A DNA stretch of 64,000 bases from Pontibacter sp. G13 (GCF_031851795.1 NZ_CP134696.1:7316001-7380000); one strand, 5' to 3'; counted from the stretch's first letter, positions 54,501 through 63,042 are shown. Notes: generated by a model from the sequence alone, not told the origin. A program made the numbers and translations.

Positions 54501-56266
54501 GTGTGACCTTCTGGGCAGCTCCAACCGGAACTGCCAATCCTTCTGGGGTGGAAGTCTACGTGGATGGAAATCTGGAAGCGACCTTCACCATTGCTGCTGG
54601 GGCAGCTCCTCAGTCTTTCACTGTGAACAATATTGGGGCAAGCGGCACCTCGGAGCTGAAATTCATGGGCGCCGGCAATGCGGATGCCCAGATTGATGAC
54701 ATCTCATGGACCGTGAGTAGCGGAGGTGCCCAGACCTATACGCTGACCGTCAACAATGGATCTGGCGATGGAGACTACGAAGCAGGGGAAACCATCACCA
54801 TCACGGCGGATGCGCCACCTGCTGGCAAACAATTTGACCAGTGGACAGGAGCCGTGAGCAATCTCGACAATGCCAACAATGCCACAGCAACGGTGACCAT
54901 GCCTTCCAACGGAATCACGCTTTCCGCTACCTATGAAGATATTCCAAGCGGCGGAGGATCGGGCGGTATGGAGGATTTTGCGAATCTGCCGACCCTGAAT
55001 GACTGGTCCACCGGATCATTCACGGGCAATGATGGAATCTCTTGGTCCTACAATACCATCAAGCGGACCACCACCATCAACGGCAATACCGTCAAGCTGG
55101 ACAATAGTGCCAATGCCTATGTTGCGGCGGACCTCTCGGGCGGACTGCAAAGCGTCACTTTCTGGGCAGCTCCGACCGGAACGGCCAATCCTTCTGGGGT
55201 CGAAGTCTATGTGGCAGGAACATTGGAAGCTTCCTTTACCATTGCGGCAGGCGCAGCTCCACAATCCTTCACGGTCAGTAATATCGGTGCCACGGGCACG
55301 GTCGAACTGAAATTCATGGGCACAGGAAATTCCGATGCTCAGATTGACGACATCTCCTGGACAGTTGCCAGTGGGGGAGGAAGTCCGCAGACCTATACGC
55401 TGACCGTTAACAATGGCTCTGGAGGCGGTTCTTACGAGGCTGGCGAGACGATCACTATCACCGCAGATGCCCCGCCTGCCGGCAAGCAATTCGACCAATG
55501 GACAGGAGCGGTGAACAATCTCGACAATGCAAACAATGCCACAGCAACGGTGACCATGCCTTCCAACGGAATCACTTTATCCGCTACCTACGAAGACATT
55601 CCCGCTGGGGGGGGAGGAGGAATGGAAGATTTTACCAATCTTCAGACCCTCAACCAATGGTCTGATGGATCTTTCGTGGGCAATGACGGCATCACCTGGA
55701 ATTATGTGCAAGTGAAACGCACGTCCACCATCAACGGCAACACCATCAAATTGGACAACAGTGCCAATGCGAGCGTCTCGGCCAATATCTCGGGGGGAAT
55801 CGGTTCGGTTACATTCAAAGCCGCGCCGACTGGAACAGCCAATTCCTCCGGCGTTGAAGTTTGGATAGATGGGGTTTCTGAAGGCACGTTTACCATTGCA
55901 GCCAATTCCGGAACCAATACCTTCTCCCTCAACAACATCAATGAATCCGGCACCGTGGAATTGACATTCACTGGAATCAACAATTCCGACGCCCAGATCG
56001 ATGACATCTCTTGGACAGGGTATGGATCAGGTTCTCGCACGGTAGCACCTAGCGAGATGGAAATCGCCATCTATCCGAATCCTGTAGATGATATCTTGAC
56101 CATTCAATCTCGGGAGGAATTGCCTGTGGTGATCTATACCCTGTCGGGTCAGGAAGTGCTCCGGCACCATACTTCCATCTCCCGCAAACTGGATATGTCC
56201 GAAATCCAATCCGGAATCTACGTCGTGCAGGTGGGAACTCAATTTTTCAAAGTTTCCAAGCACTAG
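51524..56266 (+). CDS. Giant modular T9SS surface protein with Asp-box propeller, BACON and InlB-type repeats
   Basis: 1580 aa from the ATG at 51524, which starts a signal peptide (SYLLLCLICWSASIQAQ); the upstream frame has only a TTG. Residues about 25-830 form a propeller with Asp-box-like blades (RSDDFGQSWNFV, STDRGQTFSTV, STNGGTSFSQI). A BACON domain follows (about 840-920: SFSENAGSTTVNVTTSSSW). Then three modules opening with GGMEDFxNLxTLNxWS, a beta-sandwich, the first two followed by an InlB-type repeat (GDYEAGETITITADAPPAGK). A T9SS tail closes the protein (IYPNPVDDILTIQS to SGIYVVQV). The catalytic potential is unclear; cellulose or xyloglucan-active propellers exist, and adhesion is equally possible. 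Confidence 0.88.
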   Translation: MKPYNISYLLLCLICWSASIQAQPANWGNNNRWESLNPGGGGQIQDVYFDRNVEGRIWFSSDMEAVYRSDDFGQSWNFVSTDLSHGMAFVMAQEEGGNRLYQGGLYGAHVSTNSGASDYHQVTWDIIEETRGDAIASIAISSDRNTVVLAPGWQNKDPQKGQGSIIDPIQNLTTDKFNGPRNVYISTDRGQTFSTVNYYGTPGYRNVFGVAIHPTNDNIYIGSAAGVFVSTNGGTSFSQISKPSQALGPAGDATSITKRPDGGCRGVSLSPDGQHIYAVYQTVSATNYADKRWAVFVAKTSSSGISGGWTMIMNGLSDQSEWYDPKVDPRSSATAHRVLIGTVWNSNQNRVGLWEANVTFNGSGAVTSHNWGQVLDLPKSGRCYTFEPSWERRDFIVRSFDYTPASWNAHKIIAMGGMNVFLTDATGPGYPCDSWQEVYGEVISYQDGLAFSHERGFSSPYCYDVDAYQNYMIQGCADHGMLQSLDNGYSWTSEHGPQGITNTMSVLTIPTNPPLVLADCRKGFGAPSQSVGGLYAKQIDLNTIGDTPDWILIGGAVPNATGTTRGLPSRNYRAMTHDPNQPKRVYVTMRGKNWGGETIQGGMYVADDIVAVFNGTQNWRKINDAGMDFRDLRDVWVDPNNSNYVYARSAGSGSGASIYRGVRQGNGSYTWTNMEADCQDATDMYVWEKDGQTMMAVSAKIDNVYGVHICTNPRGASWNTIASWDFTGMDVAKTLQLKPEKWIETNEPITIRGLAAYEDKIVVLSEVSNHKKGLGAFLGQIQSNGTVNWSNWTKATGNNRIIENPTSLQAKVKTENGKQYYYVALAGTGPWRRQLSAVASCLTLSKTNHSFSENAGSTTVNVTTSSSWSASDDASWITTSKSGNTLTITVTANTGSDARTGTVTISGCETQAVSITQAGDSSPPPGGGSGGMEDFANLPTLNDWSTGSFTGNDGITWSYNTIKRTTTINGNTVKLDNSANAYVSADLSGGLQSVTFWAAPTGTANPSGVEVYVDGNLEATFTIAAGAAPQSFTVNNIGASGTSELKFMGAGNADAQIDDISWTVSSGGAQTYTLTVNNGSGDGDYEAGETITITADAPPAGKQFDQWTGAVSNLDNANNATATVTMPSNGITLSATYEDIPSGGGSGGMEDFANLPTLNDWSTGSFTGNDGISWSYNTIKRTTTINGNTVKLDNSANAYVAADLSGGLQSVTFWAAPTGTANPSGVEVYVAGTLEASFTIAAGAAPQSFTVSNIGATGTVELKFMGTGNSDAQIDDISWTVASGGGSPQTYTLTVNNGSGGGSYEAGETITITADAPPAGKQFDQWTGAVNNLDNANNATATVTMPSNGITLSATYEDIPAGGGGGMEDFTNLQTLNQWSDGSFVGNDGITWNYVQVKRTSTINGNTIKLDNSANASVSANISGGIGSVTFKAAPTGTANSSGVEVWIDGVSEGTFTIAANSGTNTFSLNNINESGTVELTFTGINNSDAQIDDISWTGYGSGSRTVAPSEMEIAIYPNPVDDILTIQSREELPVVIYTLSGQEVLRHHTSISRKLDMSEIQSGIYVVQVGTQFFKVSKH
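54302..56030 (+). repeat. Three intragenic module repeats of about 650 bp
   Basis: Modules begin near 54302, 54953 and 55611. The first two are highly similar over the whole length (beta-sandwich plus InlB-type repeat) and share long identical stretches; the third retains only the sandwich and is more diverged. This indicates a recent internal duplication of the first module. Confidence 0.85.
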
Positions 56267-56285
56267 AAACTGACAGATTCAATGT

Positions 56286-56316
56286 GGAGGCCGCCTGTGG
56301 GTGGCCTCCGTCTTTT
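56286..56316 (+). terminator. Terminator of the giant T9SS gene
   Basis: A 7-bp stem GGAGGCC/GGCCTCC is followed by GTCTTTT, 20 bp after the stop codon. From 56317 to 56650 I see no other clear element. Confidence 0.7.
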
Positions 56317-56650
56317 GGAGCAAACGGGAAGGGAGAAACTTCATGGTCCGTGATATCCACACGTGAATACCCGTCCGGCTTTCCTAGTTTTTGACTGATC
56401 AAACCGAGGAGGTGCAGGCATCTTTTAGCGCAAATTCAGGGGGCATTTTTGGCAATTCGCGGGGGGATTTGCCCATTGGGACCAAGATATGATCCATCCT
56501 GCTCGCATTCCTGACATGCAGGTCCGCATGCACTTGCGAGAGATGGGGAGTTGGGGTAGTTTAGGGGTAAATAAACCACTCGGATCGGCCCTTGACCCAA
56601 CACAGAAACTGCCGAAAACCCCCGAGCCATCATTCGACAAACTTTACATC

Positions 56651-57655
56651 ATGCTACAAACCGTGACGCTTTACCCGCTGCGATTCGAAACGATATTCAA
56701 AGAGAAATTGTGGGGAGGCCAGAAGATCAAGACCATGCTCAATAAGGATTTTGGGACGTTGGCCAATTGTGGGGAAACGTGGGAGATTTCCGGAGTAGAT
56801 GGAAATATCTCCGTGGTCCGAGAAGGGAATCTGGCCGGCAAGACCCTCGTCGAGCTGATTCAGGAATTCAAGGGGGATTTGTTGGGCAAGCAAGTATATG
56901 AGCGCTTTGGAGAGGAATTTCCCTTGCTCGTGAAGTTTATCGACGCCAATGATGATCTGTCCATCCAAGTGCATCCAGACGATGAACTCGCCAAGGAACG
57001 CCACGATTCTTTCGGCAAAACCGAGATGTGGTATATTTTTCAGGCAGATGAAGGCTCCAAATTGATTGCGGGATTCAACCAGCCCGTGGACAAGGCCAGC
57101 TATCAGCAGCACTTCGAGGAAGGCAAACTCATGGACATCCTCAATCAGGAGGCCGTGAACGCCGATGATGTGTATTTCCTGCCTGCTGGACGCGTCCATA
57201 CCATCGGTAAGGGGCTGCTCCTCGCTGAGATCCAGCAGACTTCGGACATCACTTACCGCATTTACGATTTCGACCGCCGTGATTCCGAAGGCAATCTGCG
57301 CGAACTCCATGTAGAGCAAGCACTGGACGCTATCGATTACAATCACTACCCAGAATACAAGACGGCCTACGATCATGCACCCGAGCAAGGGGTGAATCTC
57401 GTGAGCTGTCCATATTTCGTCACCAATCGACTCAACTTCTCCGAGCCTTCCACCCGCGATTATTCGGCATTGGATTCTTTTGTGATCTACGTTTGCGTGG
57501 AAGGATCTCTGACCCTGAAATTCGAGGAGGGAAGTGTCGAGATAGCCAAGGGCGATGCCTATCTGTTGCCCGCTACCATCGACTCTGTGGAGTTGATTCC
57601 GCATGAATCCTACAAGATGTTGGAGGCATGGGTACCGGCACCTACCGATGAGTAG
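56651..57655 (+). CDS. manA: Mannose-6-phosphate isomerase, class I
   Basis: 334 aa from the ATG at 56651; earlier ATGs in frame add residues atypical for the family. ManA interconverts fructose-6-phosphate and mannose-6-phosphate in the cytosol. Zinc ligands are evident: Gln and His in SIQVHPDDELA, Glu in FGKTEMWYIF and His in PAGRVHTIGKG. The catalytic Arg region is TYRIYDFDRRD. The length is that of the compact bacterial form with one C-terminal cupin (SLTLKFEEGSVEIAKGDAYL). It is monocistronic with its own terminator. Confidence 0.95.
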   Translation: MLQTVTLYPLRFETIFKEKLWGGQKIKTMLNKDFGTLANCGETWEISGVDGNISVVREGNLAGKTLVELIQEFKGDLLGKQVYERFGEEFPLLVKFIDANDDLSIQVHPDDELAKERHDSFGKTEMWYIFQADEGSKLIAGFNQPVDKASYQQHFEEGKLMDILNQEAVNADDVYFLPAGRVHTIGKGLLLAEIQQTSDITYRIYDFDRRDSEGNLRELHVEQALDAIDYNHYPEYKTAYDHAPEQGVNLVSCPYFVTNRLNFSEPSTRDYSALDSFVIYVCVEGSLTLKFEEGSVEIAKGDAYLLPATIDSVELIPHESYKMLEAWVPAPTDE

Positions 57656-57678
57656 CCAGAACGAATATGCATATTGCT

Positions 57679-57715
57679 GGGCTGTCCTGAATTTTTTGGG
57701 ATAGCCCTTTTGTTT
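57679..57715 (+). terminator. Terminator of manA
   Basis: GGGCT-G-TCC pairs with GGA-T-AGCCC, followed by TTTTGTTTT. It lies 24 bp after the stop codon. Confidence 0.8.
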
Positions 57716-57721
57716 TGTGTG

Positions 57722-57915
57722 AAGAGGATGATTTGGGCGTGCCCCACGAGCTTGGGATGAAGATGTCGTCAGGGAAGTCGAGTCGTGGGTCTGGCCCTTG
57801 CGTGCTCGCTGCGCTCGGTCTCCGGTCTGGTGGCGAGATGCCGCCGCCACCAGATCGGAGACTCCTCCTGACGTCGGCCACTTCAGGCCCATCACGCCGC
57901 ACTGACCCGCCTCAC
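57722..57915 (-). repeat. Dispersed intergenic repeat, copy 8, with 18-bp-stem hairpin
   Basis: On the minus strand it begins GCGGCGTGATGGGCCTGAAG and ends GTGGGGCACGCCCAAATCAT. The hairpin arms are at 57818-57835 and 57845-57862 (one G-T pair) around a 9-nt loop, with GACCGAGCGCAGCGAGCACG after it. The pre-hairpin block GACGTCAGGAGGAGTCTCC is nearly identical to copy 4. It separates convergent manA and PAP2 genes. Confidence 0.8.
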
Positions 57916-57939
57916 ATGGAGCATTTGGAAGCTTGATGG

Positions 57940-58509
57940 TTAGGCTGGTCTGGGGATTTTGGCTCCTCCGATCATCAGGCGACCAAACACATTTCCCCAA
58001 ATCAGACCGATCAAGGCACCCACCAAAATATCGGCAGGATAATGAACGCCCAAATAGATGCGGCTGTAGGCCACCACAATGGCAAGAAAGAAGAACAGGA
58101 TCGTCGCCCACCGGTTCCGGAAACTCAATGAAAAGTAGGTGGCCATCCCGAAGAAATTGGCCGCGTGGGAGGACGCGAAGCTGTATTTTCCGCCACATTT
58201 ATCGTGAAGGGTGTGGACGATGAAATCCAGATGGGCTTCCGGACGGCAGGGCCTAAATCGCTCTGTGAGGGGCTTGAGGATTCCTGAGGCCGTCAAGTCA
58301 CTCAACCCAACTGTGAGCAATACCCCGAGAAAAAGCCATGCAGCTTGCTTCCAACCAAACTTCCAGCCCCAGATCACGATCACCAGCACATATCCGGGAA
58401 TCCAGATTTCCTTGGAACTTGCCTGCCAGAAAATCGGGTCCAGCCAATCTGCCCGCAAGCCGTTGAGGAACTGGAAAAGTTGTTGGTCCCAAAGGATGAG
58501 TTGATCCAT
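57940..58509 (-). CDS. PAP2 family membrane phosphatase 1
   Basis: 189 aa from the ATG at 58509. It has five membrane segments and the three PAP2 motifs: KPLTERFRP, a PSGH-type motif written SFASSHAAN, and SRIYLGVHYPADI. The family dephosphorylates lipid phosphates, such as undecaprenyl pyrophosphate or phosphatidic acid, on the periplasmic side. PSGH becomes ASSH, keeping the catalytic His. Its start is 2 bp after the stop of a second PAP2 gene. Confidence 0.93.
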   Translation of the reverse strand: MDQLILWDQQLFQFLNGLRADWLDPIFWQASSKEIWIPGYVLVIVIWGWKFGWKQAAWLFLGVLLTVGLSDLTASGILKPLTERFRPCRPEAHLDFIVHTLHDKCGGKYSFASSHAANFFGMATYFSLSFRNRWATILFFFLAIVVAYSRIYLGVHYPADILVGALIGLIWGNVFGRLMIGGAKIPRPA

Positions 58510-58511
58510 AG

Positions 58512-59255
58512 TCAATAGAATCGCAGAATGATTTGGCTGATCGACACCAGCAGTAATAGGATACTCAGGAGATTGAGCCCCACCTTGAATCTACGCCTGA
58601 AGGTCATAGATCGAGCCTCCCACCAATTCGTCAGTCGGCCCCCAAAGAGCCACAAAGACAAGGCAGACAATGCGATGCCTAGCAAGCTACCCACCAAGAT
58701 GTCTCCCAGAAAATGAACGCCGATGTAGACGCGGGACTCATACAGGAGAATCGCAAATACACCCATGAGGATTCCCGAAAGCCATTTATGACGGGTATAT
58801 CCAAAGGAGATAAGGCTCATCGCTGCCGCGGAAGCGCAGGCATGGCCGCTGGGAAAGGATCTGGATCTGAGCTCCCTGACGCTTAGATAGTCAAGTTCTG
58901 GATGGTCGATTCCGAATGTGCCCAACGGTCGAGCCCAGTCGGAGAAGAACCCATTTTTGAGGAGGTTGATCGCAATGAGGGTGGAGAGCATGGACAGTAT
59001 AGCGACCAATGCTAGAGGAACGGACTTCCGGGTGAGTAGGAGGGAGGCACCCGAGGCAAGCAGCAACCCATCTCCAATGTGGGTAAAGTGGGGCATGATG
59101 GCATCCAGCCAAGGAGTATGAAGACTGTGGAGCCATAGGAAACTCTCCTGATAACCCAGCCAACCGAGTGCGGCAAACCCCACTCCCCAAAAAAGCAGAT
59201 GGACACTCCAGAATCCGGGCTGCTCCCGAAAAAATGCTAGCGAATCTCTTGACAT
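58512..59255 (-). CDS. PAP2 family membrane phosphatase 2
   Basis: 247 aa. Six membrane segments are visible. The motifs are KNGFFSDWARP (one residue longer than the usual spacing), SFPSGHACA and SRVYIGVHFLGDI. It is only distantly similar to the adjacent PAP2 protein and has an extra C-terminal membrane helix after a basic region (MTFRRRFKVGLNLL). A role in recycling lipid carriers or in lipid A trimming is possible. It is the first gene of the two-gene unit. Confidence 0.93.
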   Translation of the reverse strand: MSRDSLAFFREQPGFWSVHLLFWGVGFAALGWLGYQESFLWLHSLHTPWLDAIMPHFTHIGDGLLLASGASLLLTRKSVPLALVAILSMLSTLIAINLLKNGFFSDWARPLGTFGIDHPELDYLSVRELRSRSFPSGHACASAAAMSLISFGYTRHKWLSGILMGVFAILLYESRVYIGVHFLGDILVGSLLGIALSALSLWLFGGRLTNWWEARSMTFRRRFKVGLNLLSILLLLVSISQIILRFY

Positions 59256-59411
59256 GATCCCCAGGGGCTTCTTGTATTGGATGATCGGATCAGGAAAACT
59301 GTTCCAAAAGCCAATTTTCCTGTCGATGGCAAAACTACAGGTTATCTGATAGGTCTCCGCATTTCCCTGAAAAAAGGATGAAGGAGTTTTCAGCCAAGAA
59401 TAGCTGAGAAG

Positions 59412-59927
59412 CTAGAAATCTGAATCGTCAAACCAATAGGAGGCTTTCCATGCTTCGCCGATTCTCGATCGTTTCAATTCCATCCGAGCGCGACCTGAAC
59501 CGATATAGGCATTGTCCTCATCTTCGGTAATCGTCAGGTTGAAACTCCGCACGACCAGTCCAGTCGTATCTGTCGTGTCTATTTGGACATAGTAATTCCA
59601 GTCCAGGGTGATCTGGATGACTTGGGAGAATAGGTTCTGGGAAATGCCCATTTCGGTGTCGCGATCCCATTGGAACTCCTGTCCGAGATCGGGGTCGTAG
59701 TAGGCAAACAGGAAGTCAGGGGTGAATAAGCTCCCGTAGAGTGTGGTGTCGCGCAATTCGTAGGCATTCTTGAAAAGCTGGAAAAATCCATCCACGCTGG
59801 AAGGATCCCCCAACAGATCTACCCGGCTGAGTCCCTCCTGATCCAAGGCGGGGGCAAACGGATTGCAGGTGGTCAGACCAATGGCCATTCCCAACAGGAA
59901 TATGAGTCGAACAAGGAGACGAGGCAT
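59412..59927 (-). CDS. Hypothetical lipoprotein, NTF2-like
   Basis: 171 aa from the ATG at 59927. A signal peptide with lipobox GLTTC precedes FFQLFKNAYELRDTTLYGSL, TPDFLFAYY and a C-terminal strand set ending EAWKASYWFDDSDF. The pattern of one helix and several strands, ending with a W-K/S-x-S-Y/F-W strand, is that of small NTF2-like/SnoaL-like lipoproteins. It has a paralogue-like partner at 60588. Third gene of the unit, 7 bp after the previous stop. Confidence 0.7.
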   Translation of the reverse strand: MPRLLVRLIFLLGMAIGLTTCNPFAPALDQEGLSRVDLLGDPSSVDGFFQLFKNAYELRDTTLYGSLFTPDFLFAYYDPDLGQEFQWDRDTEMGISQNLFSQVIQITLDWNYYVQIDTTDTTGLVVRSFNLTITEDEDNAYIGSGRARMELKRSRIGEAWKASYWFDDSDF

Positions 59928-59934
59928 AGCGTGA

Positions 59935-60576
59935 TCAATGGGTATTTGGGTCAATGTCGGTCTGCTGAGACTTGAAGGAGACCGGTTCTTGGACAGCGGC
60001 CTTTTTGATCCGCTTTTCCTCCAATCGTTCCTGCTGTTCATGCTCGCGAAAGGTACGGAGTTCTTCCCGCTTCATTCCCCGAGTTTGACGCTTGGAGGGG
60101 GTATCTGGGACTCTCCGAAGGATTTTGGAGTCGGGATCTACGTAGAACTCCCAGAATCCATAGGAGATATCGTATGGCTGCGTGCGATCCAGATACACAT
60201 ATTTTTGTCCTCTCCTGTTCCAGAGACCTTCTTCCCGTCGTTCGATATCTGTGGCCACAAACCAGTAAATGCATTCCTCATATTGCTTCAATCGGGTGGG
60301 GATTCGCTCCAAGATCTCTTGATGGACTGCATCCCAGGGTTGGCCGACTTGTTTTCGGAGAAATCTGACCAGCAGTCCGTAGTGGACCTTGCCGTTGTAG
60401 AAATGCCGGGATTTGCCCATGCCTTCCTTGGCCGGGAGATTCTCCCAGTTGGAAGGATGGTGAGCTTTTCCCCCTCTGGAATATTCTGGGCCCCATGCGT
60501 ATCGCCTTCTACTTCCGGAGGTTTTGAGTCGGGTGATCAGCCAGCGCTTGTTGTGGCGCTTGTTTTTATTGCTCAT
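59935..60576 (-). CDS. Hypothetical basic protein
   Basis: 213 aa from the ATG at 60576. It is strongly basic and without signal peptide: MSNKNKRHNKRWLITRLKTS, RHFYNGKVHYGLLVRFLRKQ, YEECIYWFVATDIERREEGL, WEFYVDPDSKILRRVPDTPS, then a highly charged C-terminus (EHEQQERLEEKRIKKAA). The aromatic and basic composition suggests RNA, ribosome or nucleic-acid association, but no family is recognised. It lies between two lipoprotein genes of similar type, which is unexpected if it were cytosolic. Confidence 0.6.
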   Translation of the reverse strand: MSNKNKRHNKRWLITRLKTSGSRRRYAWGPEYSRGGKAHHPSNWENLPAKEGMGKSRHFYNGKVHYGLLVRFLRKQVGQPWDAVHQEILERIPTRLKQYEECIYWFVATDIERREEGLWNRRGQKYVYLDRTQPYDISYGFWEFYVDPDSKILRRVPDTPSKRQTRGMKREELRTFREHEQQERLEEKRIKKAAVQEPVSFKSQQTDIDPNTH

Positions 60577-60587
60577 GGTCGTCCTTG

Positions 60588-61148
60588 CTATTGGATAAAA
60601 GAAAATTTCAACTGACTCCAGCTGGAATCTGCGGAGGTGCCCAAGTCCTGCCAACGCAGAATCTCCCATTCTCCCACTTCGGTAATTCTCAGGTGAAGTT
60701 GCAGTTGCCCTTCGTAGGTCTCGGAAATCAAGGTGTCTCCATGCGGTACCCGAAGCGTATAGCTGCCGAAGTAGTTGAGCGAATCCGCCGTGACATCTTG
60801 AAGATCCAGCTCCCTCAAGTCAAGGGACATGCCACGATTGCCTAATTGCTCGATCAAATTGCTGATGTAGGCCTGCTCGTCCTCGATGGACCAATTGGTC
60901 CACAGATTGTCGTTGACGTTTTTGAGCGTGGCAGTAGGGGCATACCTGAACCCATTTTCAGAGATACACCTCAAATAGTTTTGGGTGTTTCGGGTGGAAA
61001 TGGCGGTCTGGAAGTTGCGGAGCAAAATGGTATGATCTGTGGGACTGACCCAATCCGAGAGCGAATTGTCTGGGGGCTCCACAGGGCGAATCTGAAAGCA
61101 GCTTGTACAGATCCAGCACAGAATTCCAAATAATAGCAGTCGTTTCAT
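60588..61148 (-). CDS. Hypothetical lipoprotein, NTF2-like, first gene of the unit
   Basis: 186 aa. The lipobox is CTSC at about residue 17 (LLLFGILCWICTSC). It contains LLRNFQTAISTRNTQNYLRC, GFRYAPTATL and ends WEILRWQDLGTSADSSWSQL. The arrangement resembles the lipoprotein at 59412, including the position of the long helix and the closing SSW-x-x-x-F strand; the two may be ancient duplicates. The three genes have 11- and 7-bp gaps and form one transcription unit. Confidence 0.7.
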   Translation of the reverse strand: MKRLLLFGILCWICTSCFQIRPVEPPDNSLSDWVSPTDHTILLRNFQTAISTRNTQNYLRCISENGFRYAPTATLKNVNDNLWTNWSIEDEQAYISNLIEQLGNRGMSLDLRELDLQDVTADSLNYFGSYTLRVPHGDTLISETYEGQLQLHLRITEVGEWEILRWQDLGTSADSSWSQLKFSFIQ

Positions 61149-61301
61149 CCTCGGGACAATCTACCAAGTTTTTCTCAGATCTTGGACTTTTAGTATCCCC
61201 AATGGGATGATTGGGCGGATTATTCGGTCGGTAAATTTTGATCCGTCGATGGATATGCGGAATTTTGAGGGAGCCCCCATTTACCCGGAAATACACCATA
61301 C

Positions 61302-61928
61302 ATGGACATTGTCTGCATTTCTGACACACATGGCAAACATCGAGACTTGGTTCTACCGGATGGAGATCTACTGATTCATGCGGGAGATTTCAGCAACAGG
61401 GGAGATCTAGCGGAAGTCAATAGCTTCTTGACGTGGTTTGGTGCGCAACCCCATCCTCACAAGGTCCTGATCGCCGGCAATCACGATTTTATCGCCGAGC
61501 GTGATCCGGGACTCTTCAAATCCATGATTCCTGAAAACGTGGTGTATCTTCAGGATAGCGGAGCGGAGGTCGCAGGGATTAGGTTTTGGGGCTCACCGGT
61601 GACTCCTTGGTTTTACGATTGGGCATTCAATCGATACGAAGACGAAATCGTCTGGCACTGGGACATGATTCCACAGGATACCCAGATATTGGTCACCCAT
61701 GGTCCTCCGTTAGGCACTGGTGATATGAATTTTCAGGGAACCCCCGTGGGCTGTAAATCTCTCGGCGAATGCGTGGACGAATTGCCGGAGCTTCGCTATC
61801 ATATTTTCGGACATATCCACGAGGCTTATGGCCAATATGAACGGTCCGGAAAATCCCTCGTCAATGCCAGTCAAGTAGATCTCAAATATCAATTGGCACA
61901 AGCCCCCATCGTCATCCGCTGGGAATGA
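61302..61928 (+). CDS. Calcineurin-like metallophosphoesterase
   Basis: 208 aa. The metal-binding motifs are all present: ISDTHGKH (Asp8, His10), LIHAGDFSNRG, IAGNHDFI, LVTHGPPLG and FGHIHEAYG. The arrangement matches MPPED-like phosphoesterases, which hydrolyse phosphodiester or phosphomonoester bonds using two metal ions. No signal peptide, so cytosolic. The substrate is unknown. It is upstream of trpS and divergent from the lipoprotein unit. Confidence 0.93.
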   Translation: MDIVCISDTHGKHRDLVLPDGDLLIHAGDFSNRGDLAEVNSFLTWFGAQPHPHKVLIAGNHDFIAERDPGLFKSMIPENVVYLQDSGAEVAGIRFWGSPVTPWFYDWAFNRYEDEIVWHWDMIPQDTQILVTHGPPLGTGDMNFQGTPVGCKSLGECVDELPELRYHIFGHIHEAYGQYERSGKSLVNASQVDLKYQLAQAPIVIRWE

Positions 61929-62040
61929 GCCTATTGAAGATCAAGTGTGATTTGCTCAAAAAAATCGTACTTTCGTGTGCTTGAAAATGGAGGTGGAACC
62001 TGTTGTTCCTCGCCATTTCTATTGTTTCCATTGTTATACC

Positions 62041-63042
62041 ATGTCTAGAATTCTCACAGGTATTCAAAGTACCGGGGTCCCGCATCTGGGAAACTTGCTC
62101 GGAGCCATTTTGCCTGCTATCGAGCTCGCCAACAACCCCTCCAATGATTCATTCTTGTTCATTGCGGATCTGCATACGCTGACCGCTGTCAAGGATTCCG
62201 AAACTCGTCGTCAGAACACCTATTCGACCGCTGCTGCTTGGCTTGCTTGCGGATTGGATACGGAGAAAACGGTATTCTACCGCCAGTCTGATGTGCCTGA
62301 AGTGACCGAATTGACATGGTATCTCAATTGCTTCATGCCTTATAGCCGCCTGAAACTGGCCCATTCCTTCAAGGATAAGGCCGATCGGATGGATATGGTC
62401 AATACTGGATTATTTACCTATCCGGTCCTGATGGCTGCAGATATCCTGCTCTATGATGCCGAGATCGTGCCCGTCGGTAAAGACCAAAAGCAGCACCTCG
62501 AATTTACCCGGGTATTGGCCGAAGCTGTCAACCGTGAGTACGGCGAGGATACGCTGGTGGTGCCTGATGCACAGATCGACGAACGGGTGATGATCATCCC
62601 CGGCCTCGACGGCGAAAAGATGTCCAAGTCCCGCAACAATACGATTGTTCTGTTCCAGAGCGACAAGCAGCTCAAGAAGCAGGTCATGAACATCGTGACG
62701 GATTCTACTCCGCTGGAAGAGCCCAAAAATCCCGATACCTGCAATGTGTTCGCCATCTATAAATTGTTGGCGACTCCCGAGCAAGTCGCGGAAATGCGTC
62801 AAAACTACGAAGGCGGAAACTATGGGTACGGACACGCCAAGAAGGCGCTCTTGGAACTGATCAAGGAGCAATTCAAGGAGCCGCGTGAACGGTACAATTA
62901 CTACATGGACAACTTGGATGAGTTGGACAAGAAGCTCGCCGAAGGAGCAGACAAAGCTCGTCAGGAAGCTTCGAAAACATTGGAGCGCGTTCGAACAAAA
63001 CTGGGGCTTAAGCCGTTGGTGAATCGAATGTACGCAAATTGA
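62041..63042 (+). CDS. trpS: Tryptophanyl-tRNA synthetase
   Basis: 333 aa from the ATG at 62041; the earlier start at 61975 adds an unconserved segment. The class I signature HIGH appears as PHLGNLLG and KMSKS as GEKMSKSRN. Other family blocks are ADLHTLT, NTGLFTYPVLMAADILLYD and VPVGKDQKQHLEFTR. It charges tRNA-Trp in the cytosol. The deoxynucleoside kinase gene follows after 23 bp on the same strand. Confidence 0.97.
   Translation: MSRILTGIQSTGVPHLGNLLGAILPAIELANNPSNDSFLFIADLHTLTAVKDSETRRQNTYSTAAAWLACGLDTEKTVFYRQSDVPEVTELTWYLNCFMPYSRLKLAHSFKDKADRMDMVNTGLFTYPVLMAADILLYDAEIVPVGKDQKQHLEFTRVLAEAVNREYGEDTLVVPDAQIDERVMIIPGLDGEKMSKSRNNTIVLFQSDKQLKKQVMNIVTDSTPLEEPKNPDTCNVFAIYKLLATPEQVAEMRQNYEGGNYGYGHAKKALLELIKEQFKEPRERYNYYMDNLDELDKKLAEGADKARQEASKTLERVRTKLGLKPLVNRMYAN

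Noticed and set aside
56654-58198. Long minus-strand open frame through manA and the following repeat
   Set aside because: Antisense to the well-supported manA gene and continuing through a dispersed repeat; no domain seen.
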